A stretch of 64,000 bases of DNA from Neorhizobium sp. (GCA_028283725.1 JAPWKC010000004.1:1364001-1428000), one strand, 5' to 3'; positions 18,385 to 27,911 are shown, counted from the stretch's first letter. A program made the numbers and translations. The notes: a model not told the origin generated them from the letters alone.

Positions 18385-19817
18385 GTCGCATCCATCAGAG
18401 TTTTCAACATATCATCGACCGTGGACAGGAGCTTCGATGCCGCCTTGTACGATTGCTCGACGTCGAGGAGCAGCGTCAGCTCTTCATCCAGGTTCACACC
18501 AGTCGCGTTCGAATAGGCATCCTGCGACCGGCTCAGCATGGCCGAAGTCGTTTCGGACGCGTCCGAAGCACCGCTGCGATATTCTTCGACCCAGCCGACC
18601 GAGTCGCTTGCGTAGTTCAGGAGCGTCACGCCCGTACCGATGCCCGCACTCTGATCGAAATCCATCTGGTTCTGGAAACCATCGATGTATTGGTTCAGAA
18701 GATCGGAGTAGCCACTGGCATCCTCGGTGTTCGTGCTGTCGCCCGCAATCGAGCCGTCACGCAGTTTCGACGGGTCGTCTACGGCCGCTGCATTGACGGT
18801 GATGAGCGACGACAGACCCGGAATTACCGATGCAGTATCGTAGTCTACGGGTGTTCCGTCAACCGTCGTGAACAAACCGGCCACCGATCCGCCTCCAGAC
18901 GTTTCCGCAAAGCTCGACATCAGGCCGCGGGAAATCTCGTCCAGCTGGCTTTGGTAAGTGGGATAAACTTCATCGCGCAGTTGCAGCGATGCCTGCAGCG
19001 AACCCTGTGCCGTGGTGTCGCTGCCGCTACCGGCCTTGACGGCCACGCCATCGATATAGACCGAGTTTCCGGTGCTGTCTGCCGAATAGGTCTTCGTCGC
19101 GTTAAAGGTTACGGCGCGCGGCGTGGTTTCGAAAAGCGTCGTGCCGTCGCTGGTGTAGATCGCCACGTCGTTGTTGTCGCGGGTGACGGTCGTGACACCG
19201 ATGATCTGGGAGATCTGCTTCAGGAGACCGCTACGGGTATCGAGCGCATCGTTGTCGGCCGTGCCGGAGGCGGTGGCCGCCTTGACCTTGTCGTTGGCGT
19301 CCTTGAACTGCGACAGAAGACCATTCAGCGTGGTGACGTCGGTGGAGATGTCCGAGTCCGACTGCGCGCGCAGCGACTGGACATTGCTCGATGCCGTGTT
19401 CAGCGAGGTCGCGAGGTTCTGGGCGGCATGGACGGCGGCGGTCGCAAGCGTGCTGTCGCTCGGCGATGCGGCATAGGTCTGCAAGGCGTTACGGAAGCTG
19501 GAGAGTGCTGCGGATGGCGCTGCGGTATAATCATCGCCACCCATGGATGCGTTGAGCGAGGTCAGGCCTGCGAGCAGCGCCTGCTGACCCGCATCGTCGG
19601 CGGTCGCAGACAATGTCTGCTTCAGGAGAGCGGTATCCTCGCTGCGCTCGATCGTAACGGTCGTGGCGCCGCTGTAGAGGTTGGTCGTGGTCTTGGCGAT
19701 ACGACGGTTGTAGTCGCTGTTGCTCGTGTTCTGAATGTTCGTCGACAGGACACCGGTCTGCGTCGCGGTGTTGCTGAAGATGTTTTTGGTCGTATTGAGT
19801 GCAGAAGCAAGCGACAT
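18381..19817 (-). CDS. flgK: Hook-filament junction protein FlgK
   Basis: A 478-residue hook-associated protein 1. The N-terminus MSLASALNTTKNIFSNTATQTGVLSTNIQNTSNSDYNRR is the FlgK variant of the rod/hook motif. The C-terminus (VNLDEELTLLLDVEQSYKAASKLLSTVDDMLKTLMD) is the family's terminal coiled coil. It follows flgE by 19 bases and is coupled to flgL. Confidence 0.95.
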   Translation of the reverse strand: MSLASALNTTKNIFSNTATQTGVLSTNIQNTSNSDYNRRIAKTTTNLYSGATTVTIERSEDTALLKQTLSATADDAGQQALLAGLTSLNASMGGDDYTAAPSAALSSFRNALQTYAASPSDSTLATAAVHAAQNLATSLNTASSNVQSLRAQSDSDISTDVTTLNGLLSQFKDANDKVKAATASGTADNDALDTRSGLLKQISQIIGVTTVTRDNNDVAIYTSDGTTLFETTPRAVTFNATKTYSADSTGNSVYIDGVAVKAGSGSDTTAQGSLQASLQLRDEVYPTYQSQLDEISRGLMSSFAETSGGGSVAGLFTTVDGTPVDYDTASVIPGLSSLITVNAAAVDDPSKLRDGSIAGDSTNTEDASGYSDLLNQYIDGFQNQMDFDQSAGIGTGVTLLNYASDSVGWVEEYRSGASDASETTSAMLSRSQDAYSNATGVNLDEELTLLLDVEQSYKAASKLLSTVDDMLKTLMDAT

Positions 19818-19836
19818 TGACTACGAACCTTCGCGT

Positions 19837-21111
19837 TTAGCGGACCAGGTTGATCAGGGTATCCATCAGGTCGGAACCGGTCTGGAACACTTTCGAGTTG
19901 GCGCTGTAGCTGCGCTGCGCCTCGATCATGTCGGTCAGCTCGCTGGCGAGATCGACGTTGGACGTTTCAAGCGCGCCGGAGATGATGCTGCCGAAGCCGC
20001 TGCTGCCGGCAAAGCCCATGGTGACGACACCGGACGTGCTCGACGTCTGGAAAACGTTACCCGAGAGAACCGTGAGGTTATCCGGGCTGGCAACCGTGGC
20101 GAGCGGGATCTGGTAGAGCGCCTTGCTCGATCCGTCGGTGTAAACGGCGTTGACCGTACCGTCGGAGTCGATGGTGACGCTCTTGATGGCGCTCGGTGCG
20201 CTACCGTTGACCGAGCCGCTTGAGATGTTGGAGGCAGCAGAAAGCTGCGTCATGCTCGCGAGGTCGATCGAGATGCCATCTACCATCAGCGAGGTGCTGT
20301 TCGCGCCGACATCGGTCGTCGTGAGAGTGGCATTCTTACCGGTTGCGTCGAAGGTGAGTGTGCCCGAGGCCACGGCGCTCGATGAATAGGGGAAGCTGCC
20401 ACTGCCGCTGGTTGCGGCATCGGCGGCGTTATAGACGCTTACATCCCAATTGCCGTCTCCGGCGTTCGAGAAGTAAAGGTCATAGACCACCGTGTTGCCA
20501 AGAGCGTCATAGGTCGTCAGCGATGTCTTGACCACGCTGCTCTGATCGACATCGACGGTCTCATCGTTGTTACTTGCAGACACAGCGGCCGTCTCAGCAG
20601 CGCTGTTCAGGTTGCCCGAGAGCGAACCGGACGTGGAAGCCACAGCATTGAGCGTCGAGCCGCTGACGTTGACCGGAACAAGACCGTCATAGCTGTTGAC
20701 GACAGTGGTCGGGGTGCCGCTGTCGTAGGAATAACCCATCAGCGTGTAGCCGGCATCGTTGACCAGATTGCCGCTTTCATCCTTGGTGAACGAGCCGTTG
20801 CGCGTCAGATACGTGGCGCCGGAGGAGTCCTGAACGATGAAGAAGCCGTCGCCCTGGACGGCCATGTCGGTGGTCGACGTGGTGTATTCGAGAGCGCCCT
20901 GCTCAGAAATGGAATAGGAAGTGCTGGTTTCGACACCGCCGGAGTTATAGCTGCCGGTGGTCGAGGGAAGCACCAGCGACGAGAAGGACGTCGAAGCGCT
21001 CTTGTAACCGGTCGTCGAAGAATTCGAAATGTTGTCGCCAACAGTTCCCAAGCGGTTCGCTTGCGCGTTCATGCCCGAGACCGCGGTCTTCATCGTTCCA
21101 AAAAGGCTCAT
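19837..21111 (-). CDS. flgE: Flagellar hook protein FlgE
   Basis: A 424-residue hook subunit. The N-terminal MSLFGTMKTAVSGMNAQANRLGTVGDNISNSSTTGYK and the C-terminal ALETSNVDLASELTDMIEAQRSYSANSKVFQTGSDLMDTLINL are the conserved axial-protein ends. The surface domain between them is Ser/Thr/Gly-rich. It is first in the flgE-K-L-flaF-flbT-flgD-fliQ unit, with a promoter-like box 30 bases upstream. Confidence 0.96.
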   Translation of the reverse strand: MSLFGTMKTAVSGMNAQANRLGTVGDNISNSSTTGYKSASTSFSSLVLPSTTGSYNSGGVETSTSYSISEQGALEYTTSTTDMAVQGDGFFIVQDSSGATYLTRNGSFTKDESGNLVNDAGYTLMGYSYDSGTPTTVVNSYDGLVPVNVSGSTLNAVASTSGSLSGNLNSAAETAAVSASNNDETVDVDQSSVVKTSLTTYDALGNTVVYDLYFSNAGDGNWDVSVYNAADAATSGSGSFPYSSSAVASGTLTFDATGKNATLTTTDVGANSTSLMVDGISIDLASMTQLSAASNISSGSVNGSAPSAIKSVTIDSDGTVNAVYTDGSSKALYQIPLATVASPDNLTVLSGNVFQTSSTSGVVTMGFAGSSGFGSIISGALETSNVDLASELTDMIEAQRSYSANSKVFQTGSDLMDTLINLVR

Positions 21112-21141
21112 GTCAGTCCTCGCTCAGTTTGTCAGTCACGA

Positions 21142-21170
21142 TTAGCTGGCGGGCCTTGCGTGAAGCTGTC
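21142..21170 (-). promoter_or_regulatory. Shared flagellar promoter box, flgE copy
   Basis: Minus strand: GACAGCTTCACGCAAG, nine bases, CTAA, ending 30 bases before the flgE ATG. The first 16 bases are identical to the motA copy. It lies in the only non-coding stretch upstream of flgE. Confidence 0.7.
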
Positions 21171-21265
21171 TCGTTCAACTGCTTGTGAAATTTTCGCCGG
21201 GGCCGGAATGCGCCGTTCGCAAGGGGTATCGAGCTGAAATAATTGCCCGTTTTTTGAAATAGCTT

Positions 21266-21293
21266 GAAAAGAAAAGGCACCCTTCAGGGTGCC
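21266..21293 (-). terminator. Rho-independent terminator of rem
   Basis: A 7-bp stem GGCACCC/GGGTGCC with a 4-base loop, followed on the minus strand by TTTTCTTTT. It lies 10 bases past the rem stop, so rem is insulated from flgE. Confidence 0.85.
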
Positions 21294-21302
21294 GTTTTGT
21301 CG

Positions 21303-21974
21303 TTATTGCCAGTCGATGCAGTATCCGAGGAACCGCTTGCTGTCGATCGGATCGAAGCCCAGTTTCTTGCGCAGTTTCTTGCGCAGCTTGCTGACATGGC
21401 TCTCCACCACGTTCTCTTCGACGTCTTCGTCAAAGATGCCGTAGATGGCATTGAAGATCTGCGCCTTGGATACGCGGCGACCGCGGTTGGCGACTAGATA
21501 TTCGAGAATGCGGCGTTCGCGGCGCGGCAGGGGCATGACTTCGCCGCTGATCTCCGGATCGCGTCCGTCGGAGTAGACGCGGATCGGGCCAATCTCGGTC
21601 CAGTTCGAAATCGCCGTCAGACGACGACGGATCGCCGCGGCACGCGCCAGGATCTCGCGTGGATGGACAGGCTTGCGCACCACATCATCGACGCCGCAGT
21701 CGAAGAGCGCGAGCGTCGCCTCGAGCGAGGGCTGATCGCTGACGGCAATCACCGGAGCCTGCGAACGACCCCGTATCGTGCGCGGCAGCCCGTGTGCCAT
21801 TTCGCTCTGACCAATCAGAAACGTCTCGATGGCTACGATGTCCGAATCGGCCGCCGAGCTCATCCATTCACAAAATTCTTCCGGATCAAACCCCGTCGAC
21901 GGGATGCCTTCCCGTCCGAAAAGGGAGGTGTAACCGTCTTTGACGATTTCACGCTCATCAACCACCACGATCAT
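21303..21974 (-). CDS. rem: Orphan OmpR-type motility regulator Rem
   Basis: A 223-residue protein with an N-terminal receiver-like domain and a C-terminal winged helix (residues 128-220, [26 protein letters not shown]...[13 protein letters not shown]). In Sinorhizobium, Rem activates motility genes in exponential phase under VisNR control. The receiver is degenerate: the position of the phospho-acceptor Asp is Glu50 (IVAIE), though the acidic pair near the N-terminus (D6-E7) and the Lys in VVRKPVHP remain. It is therefore likely active without phosphorylation. It is monocistronic, with its own terminator and a 264-base upstream region. Confidence 0.9.
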   Translation of the reverse strand: MIVVVDEREIVKDGYTSLFGREGIPSTGFDPEEFCEWMSSAADSDIVAIETFLIGQSEMAHGLPRTIRGRSQAPVIAVSDQPSLEATLALFDCGVDDVVRKPVHPREILARAAAIRRRLTAISNWTEIGPIRVYSDGRDPEISGEVMPLPRRERRILEYLVANRGRRVSKAQIFNAIYGIFDEDVEENVVESHVSKLRKKLRKKLGFDPIDSKRFLGYCIDWQ

Positions 21975-22238
21975 TCGCCGCCTCCGAATCAGTGGATTAA
22001 TTCCACGTGCCGATCAGTACGAATCGGGCAGAATCCGGACAACTACAGAAAGTAACAGGGCTTTGCTAACAGTTGATTAACCATGTTACGGCGATTTGCC
22101 CTACATGTAGTGGGCGTCATTAACCAAGGCACTACAAACTGGTGGAAAAGATTAATAAAACATAAAATACCCTTGCCAACATGGAGGCATGCTCCAGTAG
22201 CGTAATAAGGGTATAAACCCCAATTGCAGGAAAATTCA

Positions 22239-22817
22239 TTAACCCTGGGTTGTGCCATCCCGACAGAAGCTGGACGCGGTCGACGTCCATTTTCCGTAGC
22301 CGGTTGCAACCAGATTGGCGATAACCCGGCATACATACTGACGCTGGGCAGGATTGTTGTTCGGCCCGGCATGGTATCTGGCCACCGCCATCGTCCAGGT
22401 TTCATGCTGATCGTGCAGGCGCCTCAGGAAGAGCGCGGCATATTCGACATTCTGTCGCGGGTTGAACATCTGCCGGATCGAGGGGAATTCACCGCCGTGG
22501 TAGTACTGGTTGATCTGCATGCAGCCGATATCGATGAGCTTGGCTCCCTGGCGGACGGCGTCGGCCACCATGTTGAGGGCCTCCTGCTCCGATCCGGGGA
22601 AATACGCCTTGCCCTCGATATTGAGCGCATTGGCACTCAGCTTGCCCTTTCGCCCGGTCTCCGTCAGGCCGACGGAGTAGAGGATACCCTCCGGTATCTG
22701 GTACCGGTGGGCGGCCTTCTGAACCTCCCGCTCGCATTCCCCTTCGGCATGCGCCTCAAAGGTAGACGCTGCCAGAAGCAGTGCTGCTACCGGCAACAGC
22801 CTCGCCAACGCCTTCAT
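22239..22817 (-). CDS. Periplasmic lytic transglycosylase (SLT domain)
   Basis: A 192-residue secreted peptidoglycan lyase. The signal peptide is MKALARLLPVAALLLAASTFEAHA. The catalytic Glu53 is in LTETG, with the family's DIGCMQINQYYH and AVARYHAGP blocks following. The start at 22817 has GGAGGG upstream. It overlaps the end of fliK by 62 bases, so it belongs to the motor/hook-length operon. Its likely job is to open the cell wall for rod or MotB/MotC assembly, replacing the missing hydrolase half of FlgJ. Confidence 0.85.
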   Translation of the reverse strand: MKALARLLPVAALLLAASTFEAHAEGECEREVQKAAHRYQIPEGILYSVGLTETGRKGKLSANALNIEGKAYFPGSEQEALNMVADAVRQGAKLIDIGCMQINQYYHGGEFPSIRQMFNPRQNVEYAALFLRRLHDQHETWTMAVARYHAGPNNNPAQRQYVCRVIANLVATGYGKWTSTASSFCRDGTTQG

Positions 22818-24366
22818 TGCGACCCTCCGTCTGGCTGCTGCCATTGCTGTTGGACCAGCGACCCTGCTGCTGGCCGCCCGTGCCGTCACCTGCCCCACGC
22901 TGCCAGGCCTGCTGGTTCTGCTGCTGCTGGCCCTGCTGGCCCGTCTGGGTCGATGACTGCTGGCCTGATCCGCTCTGGGCGCCGGAATTGTTGTTGGAAT
23001 TGGACGACGTGCCATCCGATGACGAGGCAATGCTGACCGTGATATTGTCCACACTGAAGCCCTGCGAGCGCAGGCCATCGACAAGCGAGGAACTGCCGCT
23101 CGTCAATTCGCGGTAGGCGGCGCTGTTATGGACCGTGAGGTGAATGGACAGTTCATCGCCGACAAGCCGCATGGAAGCAGTGACCGTTCCGAGATTGTCG
23201 GGATTGAGCTGGAGCTTCAGCGTGTGAACCACGTTGCTGGTCGGCGCCAGACCGTCGTCGAGCAGATTGATGCTGGCACTGCCGCTCATGGCACCGGCCC
23301 AATCCTTGTCGCCGGTCATCGCGGCTACGAGCATGCCGGTGTTTCCGGTCTGCGCCAGACCAAGAAAGCGACGCGAATCGAGAATATTGACTGTATCGGG
23401 CGTCACCTGGGTCGTGGCATCGGTCGATACATCGGCCTTGCCATCCGCATCGGTCTTCAGGGCGATATCGACCGACTGGGCAACGGCGCCGATCTTCTGC
23501 AATCGGAAGACCTGCGTGTCGTCGGTCACGTCGGTGGCCTGTGCCGTGTCGTCGATGCCGAACGCGCTGTCGGCTGCCGACGTGTCGGCGTTTGCGGTCA
23601 TCAGACCGGCAATGTCTGCGACGGCCGTTCCGCTATTGCCAGCCGTCTTGCCCGTTTCGGCCGTCTTTACGGGTATCGCCTGCTGTGACGCTGCGGCGAC
23701 GGCTGCCAGAGGCCCTGCCGCGAGCATCTGAAGAAGATCGGCTGCCTTGAGGCCCGCGGAGGCATCTGCCGCAGCATCGCCTGACGTCGCGCTGTCGGTG
23801 GCACCGTCCGCGGCGGCGTCGGTCTCGTCGTCGTCCTTGTCCTTCGCATTCGTCGTTGCAGCGCTACCCTGTACCGCTGCCTTCAGCGCCAGAAGGGCTG
23901 CAAGCGGCGTTTCTGCCTCGGCGGCAGCTTTGCCGGCGGCATCGGCCAACGCCGCCTGGGCCGTCGTATCGTCGGTATCGACAGTCACCGTATCGGCGGT
24001 TGCCGTCGTGTCCATGCCGGCTGCCTGGGTCGCCGCGTCGTTTGCGGCGGCGGCCGGAGCAACCTGGCCCTGTGCCAGTGCCGCCAGCTTTCTGTAAGCC
24101 GATGCGAGCGCACTGCCGGCAGTCGCCGACTTGTCTTGAGGTGCCTGCTGTTTGTCGTCATCCGCGTCCGTCGTGGCCTTGGTCGCGGTCGTGTCCGTAT
24201 CGTCCTTGCCGCTGTCCTTGCCGGACTGCTTCTGGGCGCTGCCGCCTGCAGCGTTCAACGCCTGGGAAAACTGGTCCTGATCACCATCGCCGCCCTGTTT
24301 GCTCGGGGCCTGGGCCGAGGGCGTATCCTGGATGTTGCGCGTCAGCACGCTTGCGATGTCCGTCAT
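22756..24366 (-). CDS. fliK: Flagellar hook-length control protein FliK (formerly MotD)
   Basis: A 536-residue protein with a low-complexity Asp/Thr/Ala-rich N-terminal and middle part that serves as the molecular ruler. The conserved C-terminal Flg_hook domain is near residues 380-450 (LKLQLNPDNLGTVTASMRLVGDELSIHLTV). A Gln/Asn/Ser-rich tail follows. In rhizobia this locus was first named motD and later shown to be FliK. It overlaps motC (ATGA) at its start and the transglycosylase at its end. Confidence 0.9.
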   Translation of the reverse strand: MTDIASVLTRNIQDTPSAQAPSKQGGDGDQDQFSQALNAAGGSAQKQSGKDSGKDDTDTTATKATTDADDDKQQAPQDKSATAGSALASAYRKLAALAQGQVAPAAAANDAATQAAGMDTTATADTVTVDTDDTTAQAALADAAGKAAAEAETPLAALLALKAAVQGSAATTNAKDKDDDETDAAADGATDSATSGDAAADASAGLKAADLLQMLAAGPLAAVAAASQQAIPVKTAETGKTAGNSGTAVADIAGLMTANADTSAADSAFGIDDTAQATDVTDDTQVFRLQKIGAVAQSVDIALKTDADGKADVSTDATTQVTPDTVNILDSRRFLGLAQTGNTGMLVAAMTGDKDWAGAMSGSASINLLDDGLAPTSNVVHTLKLQLNPDNLGTVTASMRLVGDELSIHLTVHNSAAYRELTSGSSSLVDGLRSQGFSVDNITVSIASSSDGTSSNSNNNSGAQSGSGQQSSTQTGQQGQQQQNQQAWQRGAGDGTGGQQQGRWSNSNGSSQTEGRNEGVGEAVAGSSTASGSVYL

Positions 24367-25706
24367 TTCTTTGCACTCCCCTGCCCAAGCATGGCATCGA
24401 TTTCCTTGAGCTTGGACTGATTTTCCGCGAGGAAATCCTTGATCCCGGCATCGGCTGCCGTTCCTGCATTATTGTTCGGCGCCCCGGCGGCTGGTGCGCC
24501 GTTATTGCCGTTCTGTGCCGCCTGCACCGGCGGGACCGCCGGTTGTGCTGGCACCGGATTATTCTGCGCAGGCGCGACGCCCACGGGATCGTCGGCGGCC
24601 GGCGTTCGGGCAGGCTGTGGCAAAGGTGCTGCCACGGCCGCCTGTGGCGGTGGCGATGCCGCCGGCTGGAGGATCTGCTCGGCGACGCTGCGCGCCGCAT
24701 CACGCAACGCCCTGTCGCGCGGCGACAGCTTATCGTCGGGAATGGCAGCAATCGCCTGCGCAGCCTGCAGGACATTGGCACCAGAGACGCTCGCAATGCC
24801 GCCATAGAGCTTGCCGAGATCCTGATCAGAAGCAGGTCCGGCATTGCCTTCGCCGGCTGCCGCGCGGGCGGCACGGCGGGCAAGATCGTCGGCACCGGCA
24901 AGGCTCGCCTGGCGGGCGACACGCAGATAGAGTTCCTTGGCGCGATCCGCATCCATCATGTTGACGATCTCGGACATGGCCTCGAAGGTGATATGATCGT
25001 GTTGCTCGACCGCCAGCTGGACGAACATGTCGACGAACTGCCCGGCATAGGGAGAATAGAGAAAACGCCGCACATAGCGGTTGGCCGTGGCCATGCCGCG
25101 ATCGACCATGTGGTCCTGCAGTTCAATCGCGAAGCTGCGGCGTAATGCCGCCTCTTCGAGGTTGGTTCCCGGCGACGCGAGCCGCACCTGATCGAAATAG
25201 CCGAGCGCCCGCTTGCCATCGATGCCGATACTGGCGTTACCGGCGACGAGATAAAGATAGGCGCCGACCTGCGAGTTGCGGTATTCGTTGAGCAGCGGAT
25301 CGATGGCACCCACCGTCTCGGCGCCCTGCCCACGCAGATAGCGACGCAGAGCCCCCGTGAGGCGGCTGTCGAAATAACCGCTGACGTCATGAGACACGAG
25401 AAGATCGATGGTCGCCGGATTGCCGCCGCTCATGGCATAGACCAACGCAGCGTCGATGTTGCGCCCGTCTTCGAATATCTGCGGCGGGGCGGCACGCAGC
25501 CGCTGGTCGATGACGCCGAGCAGGAAGCGCTGCATATCGCCGGCGGCATGATCGCCCAGAACGATGGAATCCTGCACATATTGCAGGGAGCGCACGAGCT
25601 TGAAGATCTCCGGATCATCCTCGGCGCGCGCAACGGCGGTCCCGGCGAGCATAAGCCCACCGAGCAAAGCGATCCGCTTCATCTTCCACCACCGCGTCAA
25701 ACGCAT
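24363..25706 (-). CDS. motC: Periplasmic motor protein MotC
   Basis: A roughly 447-residue secreted protein typical of rhizobial motors. It binds the periplasmic part of MotB and tunes motor speed. The signal peptide is MKRIALLGGLMLAGTAVARA; the body is helical (LRRYLRGQGAETVGAIDPLLNEYRNSQVGAYLYLV), with a Pro/Ala/Asn-rich linker and a short C-terminal helix. Two starts are possible: 25706 (MRLTRWW, AGGA box) and 25682 (MKRIAL). It sits directly after motB and overlaps fliK. Confidence 0.88.
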   Translation of the reverse strand: MRLTRWWKMKRIALLGGLMLAGTAVARAEDDPEIFKLVRSLQYVQDSIVLGDHAAGDMQRFLLGVIDQRLRAAPPQIFEDGRNIDAALVYAMSGGNPATIDLLVSHDVSGYFDSRLTGALRRYLRGQGAETVGAIDPLLNEYRNSQVGAYLYLVAGNASIGIDGKRALGYFDQVRLASPGTNLEEAALRRSFAIELQDHMVDRGMATANRYVRRFLYSPYAGQFVDMFVQLAVEQHDHITFEAMSEIVNMMDADRAKELYLRVARQASLAGADDLARRAARAAAGEGNAGPASDQDLGKLYGGIASVSGANVLQAAQAIAAIPDDKLSPRDRALRDAARSVAEQILQPAASPPPQAAVAAPLPQPARTPAADDPVGVAPAQNNPVPAQPAVPPVQAAQNGNNGAPAAGAPNNNAGTAADAGIKDFLAENQSKLKEIDAMLGQGSAKK

Positions 25707-25760
25707 CGTCCTATTCCAGTTCCAGTCGCCGGCCACGTCCATTGAAGGTCGGTGCGACGG

Positions 25761-27089
25761 TTATCCCTTGCCGCCCAGCAGGATCTCGATCCGGCGGTTG
25801 GCATCTGCCATCGGATTGTTCGGGACCTGCAGGCGCCTGTCGGCAAAGCCGCTCACCTGTTCGATCCGATTTTCCGTAAGGCCGCCGCGAACGAGCATGT
25901 AATAGGCGGCATGTGCACGAGACATGGAGAGGCTCCAGTTGTCGCCTTCCGCCCCCTTGTAGGCGCGCCCATCGGTGTGCCCCCGGATCACGACCGATCC
26001 GGTCTTTTCCGCCAGGATTTTGCCGATCTTCTCCATCGCCAGAACCATGTCCCGGTTGGGAACGGCAGAACCGACATTGAACATCGCTTCGTTGGACTGG
26101 TCCGAAATCGAGATCAGCATCCCGCCTTCGGACGGCGTGACCTCAAGACCTTCGGCCAGCTTGCCGCCGACACCCGAGACGGCGCCCTGTAATTCGGCCT
26201 GAAGTGCCTTTGCCTGCTTCTGCTCGGCGGGGGTGCCTTCGGACGGCTTATCCTGCGTGGAGGCGGCCTTTGCCGGCTGGCCGTCAGTCTTGGCCGCTTT
26301 GCTCTCTTTCGCCGAAGCCTGAGCGGCGGCAGCCTGGCCATCCTTGGCGGTCAGGGCGGCAACCTGCTGCTGGCCGTCCTGTTTCGCGCCGGCGGCGTTT
26401 GCCGCTGCCTGCGCTTTGGCGTCCGTTTTAGCATCAGCCGCGGGCGGGTTCGAGAAAGCACTGCCTTCCTGACCCGGCAGGCTCGAATCCTTGCTCGGAA
26501 CACCGGCCTTGGCCTGCTGCTGGACCTGCTTGCTCCAGAAATCGGGATCGAACGGGTCACGATAGGCCTGCCCGCCGTCAGCACCGGTCGAGGGGCCGCT
26601 GTCGCTGGCGCCTCCCTCACCCTTGGTACTGACATTGGCCTGCTGGCCGACTTCCTGGGCGATATTGGTCAGAACCGCATAGGGGTTCTTGAACAGATCG
26701 GCTTCCGAATAACTGGTGTCGTCGCCCGACATGGCCGGCTTGGTCTGATCCTGACCGCCGACCCCGCCGCCATCCTTGTCGGACTGCTGCTCGGACTTCG
26801 GCTTGTCGTGCTCGCCCTGCATCTGGTCAGCCGGCTTCTTCAGGCCCTTTTCGGCGGGCGTATCGTCTGAAAGCTCGACCGGATTGAAGAAGCTTGCGAG
26901 CGACGCCTTGGTTTCCTCGTTGGCGGCATTGACGAGCCACATAACAAGAAAGAAGGCCATCATCGCGGTCATGAAGTCCGCATAGGCAATCTTCCACGCG
27001 CCACCGTGGTGGCCATCGTGGTCACCCTTGTGACGGCGAACGATGATGATCTCGTTCTTGCCGTGATGGTGGTTTTCGCCATCCTTCAT
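25761..27089 (-). CDS. motB: Flagellar motor stator protein MotB
   Basis: A 442-residue stator subunit. The single membrane span YADFMTAMMAFFLVMWLVNA carries the essential proton-binding Asp38. The C-terminal OmpA-like domain (VIRGHTDGRAYKGAEGDNWSLSMSRA...GFADRRL) anchors it to peptidoglycan. The His-rich N-terminal tail (DGENHHHGKN, DHDGHHGG) is notable. A long Ala/Lys/Gln-rich linker (residues 90-290) makes it longer than the enteric protein, consistent with room for MotC. It is coupled by ATGA to the FliH-like gene upstream. motA is far away at 45274. Confidence 0.95.
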   Translation of the reverse strand: MKDGENHHHGKNEIIIVRRHKGDHDGHHGGAWKIAYADFMTAMMAFFLVMWLVNAANEETKASLASFFNPVELSDDTPAEKGLKKPADQMQGEHDKPKSEQQSDKDGGGVGGQDQTKPAMSGDDTSYSEADLFKNPYAVLTNIAQEVGQQANVSTKGEGGASDSGPSTGADGGQAYRDPFDPDFWSKQVQQQAKAGVPSKDSSLPGQEGSAFSNPPAADAKTDAKAQAAANAAGAKQDGQQQVAALTAKDGQAAAAQASAKESKAAKTDGQPAKAASTQDKPSEGTPAEQKQAKALQAELQGAVSGVGGKLAEGLEVTPSEGGMLISISDQSNEAMFNVGSAVPNRDMVLAMEKIGKILAEKTGSVVIRGHTDGRAYKGAEGDNWSLSMSRAHAAYYMLVRGGLTENRIEQVSGFADRRLQVPNNPMADANRRIEILLGGKG

Positions 27090-27730
27090 GCCAGTACCCT
27101 TTGAACTTCCGCGGCGAATTCCGCCAACTGGGTCGTCACCACTGCGTCTCCCGTTCGCAGGATCAATTCCTCACCGTCCTCCTCGACGAAGGTCAGACCT
27201 TCCGCCGCCTCACCCAGCGCGTCGCGCAGCAGGGAAATCAGTTCTGCCGGACCGACCACTTCAACCTGTGCGGCGATGTCATTCCTGAGTTCGGCCTTGA
27301 GCGCCACAGCCAGATCCTCGACGGACTGTCTTGCCACTTCCTGCCGAATGACCGGAGCAAGAGCTGCGACAGCCTCGTCGACAAGCGCCTCGGACAATTG
27401 TGCGGTCATGGCCGGGATCGCTTCGCCAAGCTGACGCGTCAATTCCGCTTCATGCGCGCGGCGCTGATCGGCCAATCGCGCGTCATGCTCCGCCTTCAGC
27501 TTTTCGATCTCGGCGGCGTGGCGGGTTTCGGCCTCTTCGGTCGCAGTCTTTCGACCCTCTTCGAAGGCGTCGCGTCGCTCCGCCTCGATATCTACGGCGG
27601 GATGCGGCAGTGACAGCATATCGTCGTCGTCGAAGGAAAAATCATGTGCCGCGGGCTCGGGCGCTGCAAAGCCCGCCGGCTCGGGTGCCGCACCGAAGTC
27701 TTTCAGGAAGTTGGCAAGCGACGCACTCAT
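27086..27730 (-). CDS. FliH-like export ATPase regulator candidate
   Basis: A 214-residue cytoplasmic protein. It has an acidic N-terminus, a long central coiled coil (residues about 55-125, AERRDAFEEGRKTATEEAETRHAAEIEKL) and a C-terminal domain (LISLLRDALGEAAEGLTFVEEDGEELILRTGDAVV). This is the FliH/V-ATPase-E-subunit plan. No other fliH is present although fliI is at 42859. The start at 27730 has GGAG seven bases upstream; ATG 27841 is an alternative. It is first in the fliH-like-motB-motC-fliK-transglycosylase operon. Confidence 0.6.
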   Translation of the reverse strand: MSASLANFLKDFGAAPEPAGFAAPEPAAHDFSFDDDDMLSLPHPAVDIEAERRDAFEEGRKTATEEAETRHAAEIEKLKAEHDARLADQRRAHEAELTRQLGEAIPAMTAQLSEALVDEAVAALAPVIRQEVARQSVEDLAVALKAELRNDIAAQVEVVGPAELISLLRDALGEAAEGLTFVEEDGEELILRTGDAVVTTQLAEFAAEVQRVLA

Positions 27731-27880
27731 GCGGACACTCCAGCCGACATCTCGAAGAGGCCGGCCGACAGCGCGGGTCTGCGGCGCACTGTTATACCGA
27801 ATGCCGTCACAATCATTGCCACCTTCGTCCTGAAATCGCATAGACCGACGCAGAAGGGCCGGCAGCTCATGGTGAGGACA

Positions 27881-27911
27881 CTAGAAAGCCAAACTTGTGC
27901 GAAGATGACCG
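27881..27911 (-). promoter_or_regulatory. Shared flagellar promoter box, FliH-like/motB operon copy
   Basis: Minus strand: CTTCGCACAAG, nine bases, CTAGTG. It is 150 bases before the preferred start of the FliH-like gene, or 39 bases before the alternative ATG at 27841. Confidence 0.65.
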
